Source: Epinephelus fuscoguttatus
Lineage: Eukaryota; Chordata; Actinopteri; Perciformes; Serranidae
DNA length: 64,000 nt
Direction of reading: 5' to 3'
Assembly (NCBI RefSeq): GCF_011397635.1
Contig: NC_064761.1
Coordinates: 42,434,143-42,498,142 of the forward strand
The position numbers and the translations under genes were made by a program. This document shows, in pieces, positions 10,501-21,279 of the stretch; position 1 is the stretch's first letter, and each line of letters starts with the position of its first letter. The notes beneath the pieces are model-generated. The model ran no database searches. It was not told the DNA's origin and saw nothing but the letters and a program-made list of their open reading frames with translations.

Positions 10501-13021
10501 CGCTAGGGAGCTGTAACCTTCCTGTTAACATGCATAAACATCAAGTTAACAACAGTATCCAAGAAACAGAGAGCAGCGTGGGTGAGCGTTTTGCAGAGGG
10601 ATGTCACGACAAGGACAGAGGGGAGGAAGTTTGAGGAAATGTGTTTTTGCTCCGCTGTGTATAAATTCAGCAAGTTGTTGTTCACCATTTAATACCAGTA
10701 GTTAACATTTAAAAAACCTGTTCATTGCAGTGATCTCACCAGCAAGGCTTACGTAACTCTCACACATTGTAACTGCACATGCACGACGCAGAGCCAGGCA
10801 GTTTTGAGTCACCTTAAACAACAAAGTCAAAACAATAGCCTGGTTATTGTTTACATGGTGATTAACAGACTGTTTTTCCCTCTCCTCCAATTTGTTTTGC
10901 CCTCACGTGTCCTTGTCTGTGCTGCACTCACGTCATATCCCAGAGAGCCTATCAGACAACGCATCTGCCTTCAGCAGCAGAGCCAAACAGCTGCACAGGA
11001 GGATGTGGTGGAGAGACATGAAGGTGGGCTCTCTGTCTGTTTTATGTGTGTGTTTAAGCCTGTGACACCTTCACACTGTCTCTTTATTCACTTTCATTGA
11101 CATTTTAGCCAGACGTTTTTAGTATTACAAAGAGTGTGTTTAAGTAGTTGGTTACTGTTATAAAAAAATGACTTGCTGAAACTGTCACTACATCCACACA
11201 TTGATACACAAGACACATAATCTGTGACAAAAATCATGTCCCTCCTCCTTCTAGTGCAGTGCTCCTCAACCTTGTTTGCACCAAGGACCCCTAAATTGAT
11301 GCACGTGAAGGTCATGGGCCCCCATTTGATAAGATTTCACTTCAGGGACCTGAATCTGGAATTTGGGTTTTAGATATGATTAAGACCAGAATTCTATAGT
11401 CATCGCCTACAGTGAGGAGATAACCATGAAGACAGTGAAACCTATCAGCAGTAGTCACTCTTATGTCTCCGACTCACATTGAGCTCACTTCTATAGTGAA
11501 TTAAATAGTAAAAATATTTCTAGGAACCCCCTGAAACTCCCTCAAGGACCCCCTGGGGGCCCCAGACCCTTGGTTGGGAACTACTGTCCGAGTGCCCCTA
11601 ATGGCATTTGATAGAATTCACAGTAGCTGAACAAAAACAGTCAATCAGAACTGATGTGTCTCCAACGCAGCTGTCAATATGTCAATCAATGCTCGAGAAC
11701 TGCAGTCACACTTTCAGACTAGGCAGCGTTTTAAAAAATATGATGATATATGATATGATCAAGATTCTGTTACTGCATTGCCTGTTTCTCACCACAGATG
11801 TTTTCAGAAACATAATTTAGTGTTTTAATTTAATTTAACTAACTAACTAAATAAAGAAAGAGTTTGGGCGGGGTTGTTGTCACTCACTGCTCCGCCCAGC
11901 ACTCGCTGTATTTCCTCATCAGCTGTGACACAGATGGAAGTCTGCACCTCGTCTTTTGTCCACAGAACGAGGCTGCACGCCCACATTTTCACAACAAAAT
12001 AGAACAGGCTGCAGTGAGAGTCTCTCTCCATGGGATATTTCAAAATAGCAGCTTTGTGCATTTAGTCCTTCTCAGGCAAGCTCAGGGGTTTAGTGTTGCT
12101 GTAGCCCACAGGAATGACGCTCCACAATGTGGTTGTTTTCTCAAAATGAGGACTGGGATGCATGCCGTCTCGGTCCAAATTACACTTGAAGATCCACTCA
12201 TTACTAAAAGTTTCTGTCAGATAAAAACTAGTAAAGTAATGGTCAAAGTTGTCACAGTGAAATTTAAGGTGTGCTGATGGATTCACGTCATCAACTCATG
12301 CATTGAGTAGCATTACAAGTTAACGTTCCACCTTAAAAGTTGCCAGCAGTCGGCCCAGTGAATGAAGTTATTTTTACTCAGACTCCAGCTGCTGTGAGAG
12401 GCAGCAAAACATCCTTTCATTTTATAGTTACAGTTTACTAATGAAACTCTCCACAGTATGAACAGTGGTTACATGAGCCTCAAAACCAGACACAACTCAG
12501 CCCTGAGCAGAGTGACCGTCCTCTACTGACCAATCAGACTGCAGTGTTCACAGCTCCACCTTTTAGTACCAGATCTGTGTGCTAGGTACCCCAACAGAGG
12601 GGGGACCAAACATGGAGACGGTACAGAAAGGCTCCATTAACTTTTCACAGTGGAAGTGTACCGAATTGAACTGAACCGTACTGCCCGGTGGAAATGGGGC
12701 TTTAGAAGCAGTAGGAGTCGTCAGAGGAGCGTGATTTTTTTCCCCCACAAATTTCTGTCTCATGTACTACTGTCAGGATGTAATGAGAGTTTCAGCAAAT
12801 ATGATGAAGTGGGTTTTTTACCCACTGTGTCTTTAATGTGTGCTGTTTCTTCCACAGATGAAGATGATTATTGCCTTGGTAGTTGTTGCTCTCCTGCTCA
12901 TTATCATCAGTAAGTATTAGACCACACACACTAGCGCAGTTGACGTTTACATACACGTGCAGAACTTGTCATTGAATATTCCTTCTCTCTTTCAGTTCCA
13001 GTGATCCTGCGATATCGCTAG
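4502..13021 (+). CDS. vamp4: Vesicle-associated membrane protein 4 (R-SNARE), seven coding exons
   Basis: Coding exons: 4502-4567 (exon begins 4466), 6481-6527, 6730-6780, 7860-7960, 10944-11023, 12858-12909, 12996-13021. All have GT-AG junctions and join in frame to 140 residues (human VAMP4 has 141). VAMP4 is the trans-Golgi/endosomal R-SNARE that pairs with syntaxin 6, syntaxin 16 and Vti1a. Residues 1-50 carry [17 protein letters not shown] and the TGN-sorting signal: dileucine L25-L26 followed by the acidic cluster [11 protein letters not shown]. The SNARE motif runs about 52-112, with the ionic-layer arginine at R77 (VIERGER). A single C-terminal membrane anchor covers about 118-136, leaving a very short lumenal tail (LRYR). 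The exon 6/7 junction repeats MK. Introns hold transposon debris only. Identity is certain, supported by synteny with myoc and prrc2c. Confidence 0.97.
5519..5753. mobile_element. Small AT-rich MITE in vamp4 intron 2
   Basis: An 18-base sequence beginning ATAATGCATTAA at 5519-5536 is repeated in inverted form at 5736-5753 with about two differences. Between them the sequence is AT-rich, with recurring ACAAGATTAT and CTCA.AATTTTGAGA-like blocks. It is too short to encode a transposase. The rest of intron 2 (4568-6480) shows nothing coding. Confidence 0.5.
8700..9691. mobile_element. Non-autonomous hAT-like element in vamp4 intron 5
   Basis: The left end reads CAGGGTTCATC (8700) and the right end TGTGGGAACCCTG (to 9691). 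They are inverted versions of a terminal sequence common in fish hAT-type elements, followed inside the left end by the family's 'cctggaaaagtcatgaaatt' motif. TTTGCA abuts both ends (8694-8699 and 9692-9697), a likely remnant target duplication. There is no transposase ORF. Two strong hairpins lie inside. A second, shorter relative is at 36697-37098. Confidence 0.6.
9125..9246. repeat. Two adjacent near-perfect hairpins
   Basis: Hairpin 1 has 20-base perfectly complementary arms (9125-9144 and 9149-9168) with a 4-base loop (ATAC). Hairpin 2 spans 9184-9246: arms starting ATTCTAGATATC and ending GATATCTAGAAT enclose a GATTGTAAGGCTAA/TTAGCCTTACAATC stem with a one-base loop, and a small bulge (TGAAT) in the right arm. 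Both lie inside the hAT-like element. Confidence 0.9.
11257..11586. mobile_element. hAT-type MITE in vamp4 intron 6
   Basis: The ends CAGTGCTCCTCAACC (11257) and GGTTGGGAACTACTG (to 11586) are imperfect inverted copies of the classical hAT/Charlie-like terminus. The flanking octamers TTCTAGTG and TCCGAGTG agree at 6 of 8 positions, as expected of an old 8-bp target duplication. Internal sequence is 'aaggacccc'-type with no ORF. Confidence 0.65.
12540..12710. mobile_element. Transposon end fragment
   Basis: The sequence from 'ccaccttttagtaccagatctgtgtgctaggtacc' to 'ggtggaaatggggcttt' resembles the end of a dispersed fish DNA element containing GGTAC-rich motifs. The opposite end was not located, so the call is weak. 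Confidence 0.3.
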
Positions 13022-14490
13022 TGTCTGACGAAGAGGATGGGGGACAAACCTCTTCTCCCTCCTTCTCTGTCTATCTCTGTCTCTCTCTCTCTCTTCTTTG
13101 CACACAGTCCTCCACTCCAGCTAGGGGGCGCCAGCCAGCCTCCCACATCATCCCCAGCGTCGGCCTGTGTACCCTCAAGGATCTGGCCTCTACTCGCCCT
13201 TAGTACAGATCTTATCATCGGTGTTTCCACATATATCTGCTATGAGATCAGCGCTAAGGCTCGGTTTGATCCCTGCTTTGAAAATAAGCCGCAGAATGGG
13301 GGGACACAGGAGACTTGTGGGGATATTTTAATGCAGTTTGGGAGAAAACACTGACTCTCAGCCCTCTAGTCAACGTGAAGGAGTGCTCCATGCCATGATA
13401 CATATCACGTGTAGGGACCTGTCTTTGCCTTGACCACAGGGAGACTCCAGGTCCTGCATATTAATCATATAGATAGATACTGTAAAGGCAGGGAATCCAT
13501 GCCCAACCGTCTCTCTTAGTTTAGCTGGTCTGAATCTGCTGCAGCAGCCTCATATAAAGCGGGCTTAAACATTTAGTGAATGAACCTCAGATGTCTACCC
13601 ATGATTCCTTGTGTGCCAACTTCTCACCGCCCGAGGATGAGAGCGTTTATAGGGAACATTTTGTGAACACAAGCACATTTCACCGCTCAACACGAGGCGA
13701 GGGAACATCTGAGGTTCATCTGTGTCGTCAAACGGTGGCTTCTTTTAATCATCAAAAAAGTCTCTGACAGGAAAGTGATTTCACGTATCAGGTATGTTTC
13801 CTCCTCAGTACAGATGATGGGAAAAGGGCCAAGAAAAGGAAGGTCATCTGTTCAGAAAACATCCTGCTTTCTAACATTCATCCACTCCGTAAATCACCAC
13901 TCTCCATTTCCGTCTGCCTCTTGATAGCTTGTTATACTGTATAGCAGGACCACATCGAAGCAAAACATCCAGGTTATGAATGTCTCCTCACCAACTTTCT
14001 GGGTTGCGCCGAGCTCTGGGCCAGTTTGGTCACGGCTGTCCTACTTTCCCGCTAGTGACATAAATCTGTCTCTCACTCTGCAGATGGTTCTGTTTGGTTT
14101 CTAATACTGCTTCTGTCTTTTTCTCCCCACTAATTTAAGTTCTTATTTCTGCTGATCGCTCAATGTGATGCTTGTATGAATGCTGGTATTCCTGTCGCCA
14201 CAGAAGGGACAGTTTGTGTCTCTGTACTGTTACATTATAAGCAGGGGTAATTTTAAGTGATGCAAGTTAAAAGTTGAGCTGTGAAACAAAACTTAGGTGT
14301 CATTGTGTCCCGATTTATTAACTGTATAATACATTGAAACTCTACATCGTCATTTTATTATTTTTTAAAGTAATTTATTTTAGCTGTAAATATTGATTCT
14401 GTAATGATGTACAATACTCTGGCATTGCATTGGAAGACTGTGATATACTGATCCTTTTTGCTCTGAAATAAAGTGATTTTAAAGGGCTTC
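13022..14490 (+). other. vamp4: vamp4 3' untranslated region with polyA signal
   Basis: This sequence follows the vamp4 stop codon (13019-13021). A canonical AATAAA lies at 14467-14472, with a G/T-rich stretch after it. Short ORFs in this stretch are incidental. Confidence 0.75.
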
Positions 14491-17400
14491 TGCCTGGTTT
14501 CATCTGGTTTGAACTGGTCATCCTGGGAGGAGGAAATCAGAAAAGAAGAGTGAGGAAGGAGAGAGCAGTCAGAGGGGAACACAGAAAAGTTTGAATAGGT
14601 TGATGGAAAGAAAGAAGATGACTGGAGGTGAAAAGGGAAAAACTAATCACCATGCCATCCCTCCTCGTCCAGAGCTTTCTTTTATCTCCTCTCATTACCC
14701 AACTTTTTTATTGGTCTGTGACTTTACTGGCAGTGTGGAGTCCCAAGATGGCACTAAAGTTTGACGAAACTGGAGGCCGTGAAGTGATATTGTTCTGACA
14801 GACCCGCCGTGTTCACCCTCTCTGGACCGTAGACACAAACACAAACCGACAGCTCTTCCCTTTGCTCAGCCAGCAACTCTTCTGAGGGAGCAGAAATTAA
14901 ATTGGCCCACAGGGGTCTTCTCCTTCATTGATCTATGGCAGATGGTCTTCCAGCTCACACTAGTTGCTGGTGTGCACAGCAGGGGGTGACGGTCTTATTT
15001 CAGCTTTGAAGATGAAGAGGAGAGAGGGTGTTTCAAGTCATAAACTTGCCGAAATGATATAGCTGCAGTCTGCATACAATGCTGCTAAACTACAGTGAAA
15101 TCAAAGGTAGTAAAGTCCTGGTTGGACAAGTGGCTGTAAAACGTTACAGCTCTTTTCAAGACTCACAGATACAGGTCATTTGCTTTAAGTGCAAAGTGGA
15201 CGCCTGGAGGTTTGATTTAGCTTCTGGTCGGTACTTTGTCTACAGGGGCGGCCTCAGAAATTCTTAACAGGGGCGGGCAGATGGGGCCACTGATGGGGTG
15301 GCACTCCAAAAACAAAGGCTGTAATTGAGTTTCAGGAATTCAATTTTGCTGTTGTATTTAGGCCAGCTGAATATGTCGTCAGTAAGAAGATACCTGCCAC
15401 AAAGAAGGTTCACAGGCTGAGATCAATGCAAAAAAAAAAATTCTACTTATTTAGGACATCTGTGCAAAAAAAGACAAAAAAAAGAGATAAAAATGACAAA
15501 TAAAATTTTTTAAAAAGTGAATAAAATTAGCAGCAAACATTTCAGGTATTGTCTTTCATCAGTGCTACTGACATAAGTGCTTCACAGAGCAGATACAGAC
15601 ACAGACAGATTACCACCAGGTGTGGTCAATCAGCCAGCTGCTGCCACTAATTAGATGAGATGGACTCTGGGGAGCAGAGGCCTGACTACTAAATCACAAT
15701 GACCTGTCCTATGAGTATTGTGCCATTCACAGCACCCTCAAACACCAATGTATGATAGCAGAACATATATGAATGTCCAAAAAACACAGCTATACACAGA
15801 ATAATTTAAAACAAAAGAAAGAAGAAAGTTCAAAATACGACAAAGCATATCCAAAAGGAGAGAGATGCATCATTTCCACACAGCTCTACAGTATGTATGT
15901 GAATTAACAGGAAGTCCTTTCCTTTTTATTAGAACCTCCATGACTTGTTTGTGAAACTACACCTTCCGTTTTTTTACGATCCAGAATTTCCATCGGGTAT
16001 TTTGAACAAAATTAACTTTTGCAGCAGATTTCGGACGAACCGTGCGCACTGTGCCAGAGGAAGTTAGCATAAAAACAAATTAGCTTATAGCTTGATGAAT
16101 GTAATACGGCTATATTTAAACTTTTTTTTTGAGAAGTCTGATGGCATGTTTAGCCAGCCAACATAGCATGCTAGCTGTGTAACCTACAGAGCAGTGGTTC
16201 CCAACTGGTGGAACATGCAGGGCAGTAGTCACCATATACATTGAGGGGGGACATGCCCCCCCCCCCAATATATAACTGAAACTAAAAAACAAACAAACAA
16301 AAAATAATAATAAAAAGTCCAGGTTCTGCTGTTTAATTTGATGTGCAATATCGCTATATTCTTCGTGTTGAGTGCATTGTTTCACACTGTGTTTGCAAAG
16401 TCGTTCTCAAAGGGTTTCCAACAATTTGGGCAACCCAATAATAGAAGACGAGTGCTCATTCTTTGTCAAAATTCTTTGTCAAAATACGTTAAAATCACGT
16501 GTTTAACAGGGAATTATTCAAAATTTTCCCAAGGGAGAAACCCCCCCAACCCCCAGATAAAAAATTATTCACACTTCAGAGCTAAAGCCCCGGATGTTTT
16601 CCAGCACAAAGCTTTTACTTTGAAGTGCCGTGTCCTGCTGTAAAGTGAGTGACTAACCAACAGCTACTTGACAGAGACACCAAACTAGCTCGACGACATG
16701 AGCAAGCGCAAGTATGACACCAGATGTGTTTAACTGTGTGGACCACTGCTATAGAGTGTGTGCACCACTGATCAACTACTGTTACTGCTCCATGTGCATA
16801 TTCCACAAGTTTAGACAGTGAAAAAACACTCACAATTAACTCTACTGCCATTTCTGTGATGGCGTTTTTATCCCTCTATGAAGCATTTCTTTGTGTTGAA
16901 CACTAGTATAATACTGAAATAAGGACACACAACAAAACTGTGGAAACGATGAGTTAAGGAATCGCATACTGATAGATGTTCGTGTCTTATTTTAGAGGCA
17001 ATATTACCAATTATCTGATGTGCATAGACTTATACCAGCACAGTTAACATTCCCAACAAACCCGTTAATGTGTTATGTATCTATACATGTTAGGCAACTT
17101 ATCACTCTTCACATAGACTGGTTTATTTTTCCTTTAAAGGACTAATATACAGCTTTAATCGTGGTACCCATAGAACCCATTTTCATTCAGATATAATGAG
17201 GTGAGAGTTCAAGGGGCTCCTTTGAAAATAGCTGTGACAGTTACATCGCCAAAATGTAGCCTAACTTTGGAGCGTAATTTAGCCCCTGTGCTGACAAGCT
17301 ATGCAAACATGGTTGTTACTAATGGATGCCTTACGTTGTCTAGTTTTACAAGATACCACTTCATGGTAGCTTAAAAAATGTGCTCACCACAGCGTCTGCA

Positions 17401-18507
17401 GTGACGCAATTTCAGCCTCAAATTATTTCTGCATGGCAGGGCCTGTAGGAGGAGCAGTCATTATATCAGGGTGGCCAAGGCCCCCCAAGCCCACCCTTGG
17501 AGGCACCACTGTTTGTTAAGCTGAATGCAAGGGAAAAGAATGTTTCAGTGTTACACTAGACTGCATATTTGTGCATGAGAGGAAATTTGTATGCTCTCTA
17601 CGTGTGGAGAACCGCCCACACTGGCAGCAAAGCATGTTTTGGTCCTCTCTTAGGGGCTCATACAGGATGACTTCAGATTCCCGACATAGCGGCAGTTATT
17701 TGAGTCATATAACAGTGAATTTGACTCACAAGAGAGAAGAGTGGACAATGTGCCAAGCAGCATTAGTCAGTCACACACACACCCTGTCCAGTGCAGAGAT
17801 CAGGGAGAGGTGGATGTGTTGGTAGCTAGAGGACGAACAGAATACATTTCCATGTGATACACACGGGATATAGTGAATAAAACATTGTTCATATGTTAAA
17901 ACACTCCTGATACTCCATTTTTTACCTCTTTCTCACTCCTCCTACTTTCCGAGGAGATTCTTTCTTCACTCGTTTTCTCCTCTTTTGTCTCCATTTCTGT
18001 TTACATGTGGTTTTACTCTTGTCTTTTCCTCCTTTGATGATTTATTCACTCCTTGGTTTCACGTGTCTCACATTCCACCCTCTCGTCAGTTTCTCATTGT
18101 CGAGATATTTCCTGTAAGAGGATGGATGTGTTTTCAAATTCAAACACATAACTGTACTTTATTCATCCATCTGTCTAACCAATCGAGACAACAGTTGCAG
18201 GTACTACCATCTGTCTGTAAACAAGCTCTAACAGAAGCAGATGGGGCTGGCATCAACCTGCAAGAGGAAGAGTGCATTTCTTAAAGGGTATGCACCCTTC
18301 CACGCTGCACCCCTTGCCCTCTAGCCTCCCTGGGGTGAAGCATCTGGGTCAGGTGATGTTTTAAGGTTTGGGGTGGCCTGGCAGGTCAGCAGAGATGGAT
18401 GCACGAGAAGCATGGATTGATTACTGAACAGGCCTGCTGGGCATAGGCATAGGGGTCCAAAGTGTCAGGGGGCCCCCCTGGTCTTTACTTGCAAAATGCC
18501 ACTCAAA
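14491..18507. other. Intergenic region, vamp4 to tandem array
   Basis: No gene is supported. The segment contains probable transposon debris: a CAGGGGCGGGCAG...GGGGTGGCACTCC motif near 15268-15306, a CAGTGGTTCCCAACTGG hAT-like terminus near 16192, and a GGCCAAGGCCCCCCAAGCCC..GGCACCACTGT motif near 17472-17513. These are possible ends of one or more decayed elements, but no paired termini with a target duplication were found. Confidence 0.4.
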
Positions 18508-19860
18508 TTAACACATAGCAACCAGGAAGAGACTCAAAATGACCACAAAGAGACACAAAACGACCACAAAGAGATGCAAATGAACTGCAAAGAGACACAA
18601 AATAACTAAAAAATGGGCAAAACAACCACAAAGAAACACTAAATGACTACAAAGCAACAGAAAGCAACCACAAAAGACATAAAATTATATAAAAGAGACA
18701 CAAACATACCTAAAAGACACAAACAACTACAAAAAGACATAAAACAACCACAAGGAGACACAAATGACTACAAAAAGACACAAAATAACAAAAAAATGGG
18801 CAAAATAACCACAAAGAGACACAAAGTGACTACAAAGCAACAGAAAACAACCACAAAAGATGTAAAATTACATAAAGGGACACAAAATTACCTAAAAGAC
18901 ACACAGATGACTACAAAAAGACACAAAACATCCTCAAGGAGGAGACACAAAACAACCTCAAGGAGGAGACACAAAATCACCTCAAAGACATACAAACGAC
19001 AACAAAAAGAGACAAAACAACCACAAGGAGACACAAAACAACCACAAGGAGACACAAAATTACCTCAAAGACACACAAACGACAACAAAGACACAAAACA
19101 ACCACAAAGAAACACTAAATGACTAAAAAGCAACAGAAAGCAACCACAAAAGACATAAAATTACATAAAAGAGACACAAACTTACCTAAAAGACACAAAC
19201 AACTACAAAAAGACACCAAACAACCACAAGGAGACACAAAATGACTACAAAGAGACAGCAACCACAAAAGACGTAAAATTATATAAAGGGATACAAAATT
19301 ACCTAAAAGACACACAGATGACTACAAAAAGACACTAAACAGCTGCAAAGAGACACAAAACAACCTCAAGGAGACACAAATTCACCTCAAAGACATACTA
19401 ATGACAACAAAAAGACACATAACAGCCACAAGGAGACACAAAATGACTACAAAAAGACACAAAATAACTAAAAAAATGGGCAAAATAACCACAAAGAGAT
19501 ACAAAATGACTACAAAGCAACAGAAAATAACCACAAAAGACATAAAATTACATAAAAGGGACACAAAATTACCTAAAAGACACACAAATGACTACAAAAA
19601 GACACAAAACAACTTCAAGGAGGAGACACAAAATTTCAACAAGGAGACACAAATTCACCTCAAAGACATACAAACGACAACAAAAAGACACAAAACGACC
19701 ACAAGGAGACACAAAATGACTACAAAGCGACACAAACAACTACAAAAAGATAAAAAAATGACCACAAGGAGACACAAAATGACTACAAAAAGACAAAAAA
19801 ACGACCACAAGGAGACACAAGATGCATAATGACTATAAAAAGATACAAAGCCACCATAAA
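18508..19860. repeat. 1.35-kb minisatellite-like tandem array (about 20-21-bp unit)
   Basis: Degenerate repeats of the form ACCACAAAGAGACACAAAATG follow one another for about 1350 bases, so that lysine/threonine-rich open frames appear on the plus strand and Val/Leu/Phe-rich ones on the minus strand. These are artefacts of the repeat. Higher-order structure is visible: a segment beginning AAAAAATGGGCAAAA recurs near 18606, 18791 and 19471, and a block around 18622-18668 recurs almost exactly near 19102-19148. GC-rich sequence (GGGGGCCCCCC near 18467; GGGGCCC near 19893 and 19920) flanks the array and may be the edges of a host transposon. Confidence 0.9.
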
Positions 19861-20866
19861 GTCTGCGTGTCTTGCTCTTATGTGAGACGAGTTGGGGCCC
19901 TTTGCATATCTGTGTCCAGGGGCCCATTGTCATTGTCTGAGAATCCACTCATGACAAGAAGTCTGAACATGTGAGGAGGCGTGAGGAAAAGAAGTGTAGC
20001 AGAGGAGCCAGGAGCCCAAACAAAGACGCAGGATATGAGGGTAAGCTGAGACCTGTAAGGCGAGGGTTGTTGTGATTGGAAAGTGTGTGAGTCTGCACAC
20101 CTGCCTCACTGCGTGCATCTTTGAGCAAGTGTCTTCACTTCCAAACCTTTAATCCTGCCTCTCTTAAAAATAAACAACAGCTCGTCCTCCGTCTCACATG
20201 ACCGTGGAAGCGAGCCTCGCAGGCAGCGGCTGTGATTTTGTGTTAAAGCAAAGAGACGAGAGGAGGAGGGACTGAAACAAATCCACCCCGGCAGCAAGTG
20301 ACAGGAAGTGAGCTCGGGGAGCTGTGGTGCACGGCAGCTCACTCATGTTGTATTAAATATACATTTAAAAAAAACGGAGTGGAGTGTGCAGCATGTTCAC
20401 ACTCACACACCGCCCACAACAAACTCAGCTGAAGGGACCCAGTGTGTGTCGGGGTCAGCGTCAAGCATCCGCTCATCAATTGACTTGTAACCTCGACCCC
20501 TCTTAATGACAACCTTATCGGCTGCTTGCGTCACCTTCTGGCACTCTACCAATATGAAAGAGGACACCGGCACCTCAGGAGGTAATTGTATCCAATGAGG
20601 CCCAGCTCTCCCTGCCACGCTGGGGCCAAACCTCAGCCCGATCCCCTTTGACACATGGGACTGCATCATGCATATCTGGGGATGTTTCCACAAATAAGAC
20701 ATGAATAAATGACACAAGTGGGGTTGAATTACACAAATTTAAAAGACAGAGCGCTGCCCTGCTGGACCCTGGCATCCAAAAACATCAGCTCTCACAGAGA
20801 GACGGACTCTCACACTCAAACTCATGTGATCATTGGATGTTTTTGTCCCCAAAACAACCAGCATCT
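19861..20866. other. Intergenic region upstream of the myoc promoter
   Basis: No gene is recognised. The interval lies between the tandem array and the pyrimidine tract next to the myoc TATA box. A 27-base sequence at 20015-20041 recurs with one mismatch in myoc intron 1 (24557-24583). Confidence 0.5.
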
Positions 20867-20990
20867 CACGACTTTTTCTTTTCTTCTTCCCTCCCTCCCC
20901 TTTGCCTCTGACCCCCCCTCCCCTGTCTTCTCCCCTCCCTCCCTTTAACCTCTCCTCTCTTCCCTCTTTCCCTCCTTCCTTCCCCTCCAG
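20867..20990 (+). promoter_or_regulatory. myoc: Polypyrimidine tract immediately upstream of the myoc TATA box
   Basis: About 120 bases are almost entirely C and T on the plus strand, with repeated CCCTCC/CTTCC motifs, ending directly at the TATA box. Such homopurine-homopyrimidine runs can form triplex DNA. A promoter role is inferred from position only. Confidence 0.5.
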
Positions 20991-20994
20991 ATTG

Positions 20995-21002
20995 TATAAA
21001 TA
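20995..21002 (+). promoter_or_regulatory. myoc: myoc TATA box
   Basis: TATAAATA lies 278 bases before the myoc ATG, placing transcription start near 21025-21032 and leaving a 5'UTR of about 250 bases without an intron. The human MYOC promoter is also TATA-driven, which fits a tissue-restricted gene. Confidence 0.75.
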
Positions 21003-21279
21003 TCCCGTGAGCTGTTGGGGAGAGCTCAGTGTTACAGACCTGTCCACTGAGGAGAGACAGAACAAGAGAAGGGAGGATAGAAGAAGAAGAGACACCTGAG
21101 AAAAGAGTGAGACAAAGCAAGACAGAAATTCAGCATCAGGAAATTGGGATTTAGTAGATGATTAAAGGAGAATCCCACCAGAGAGCTGACAAATAGACAA
21201 AGGCTGCACAGAAGGAAGAAAGTGATTCTTCAGAGAGAGACTTTAAACTTCTGATCTGTGTGGACGGACCGTCTCCAGT

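Noticed and set aside
18643-19122. 159-residue Lys/Thr/Gln-rich open frame, and similar ones at 19401-19829
   Set aside because: It is produced by a ~21-bp tandem repeat lacking stops; composition is monotonous and there is no family resemblance.
14491-20866. A possible extra gene between vamp4 and myoc
   Set aside because: No frame over 100 codons outside the tandem array, and no pair of splice sites joining plausible coding exons was seen.
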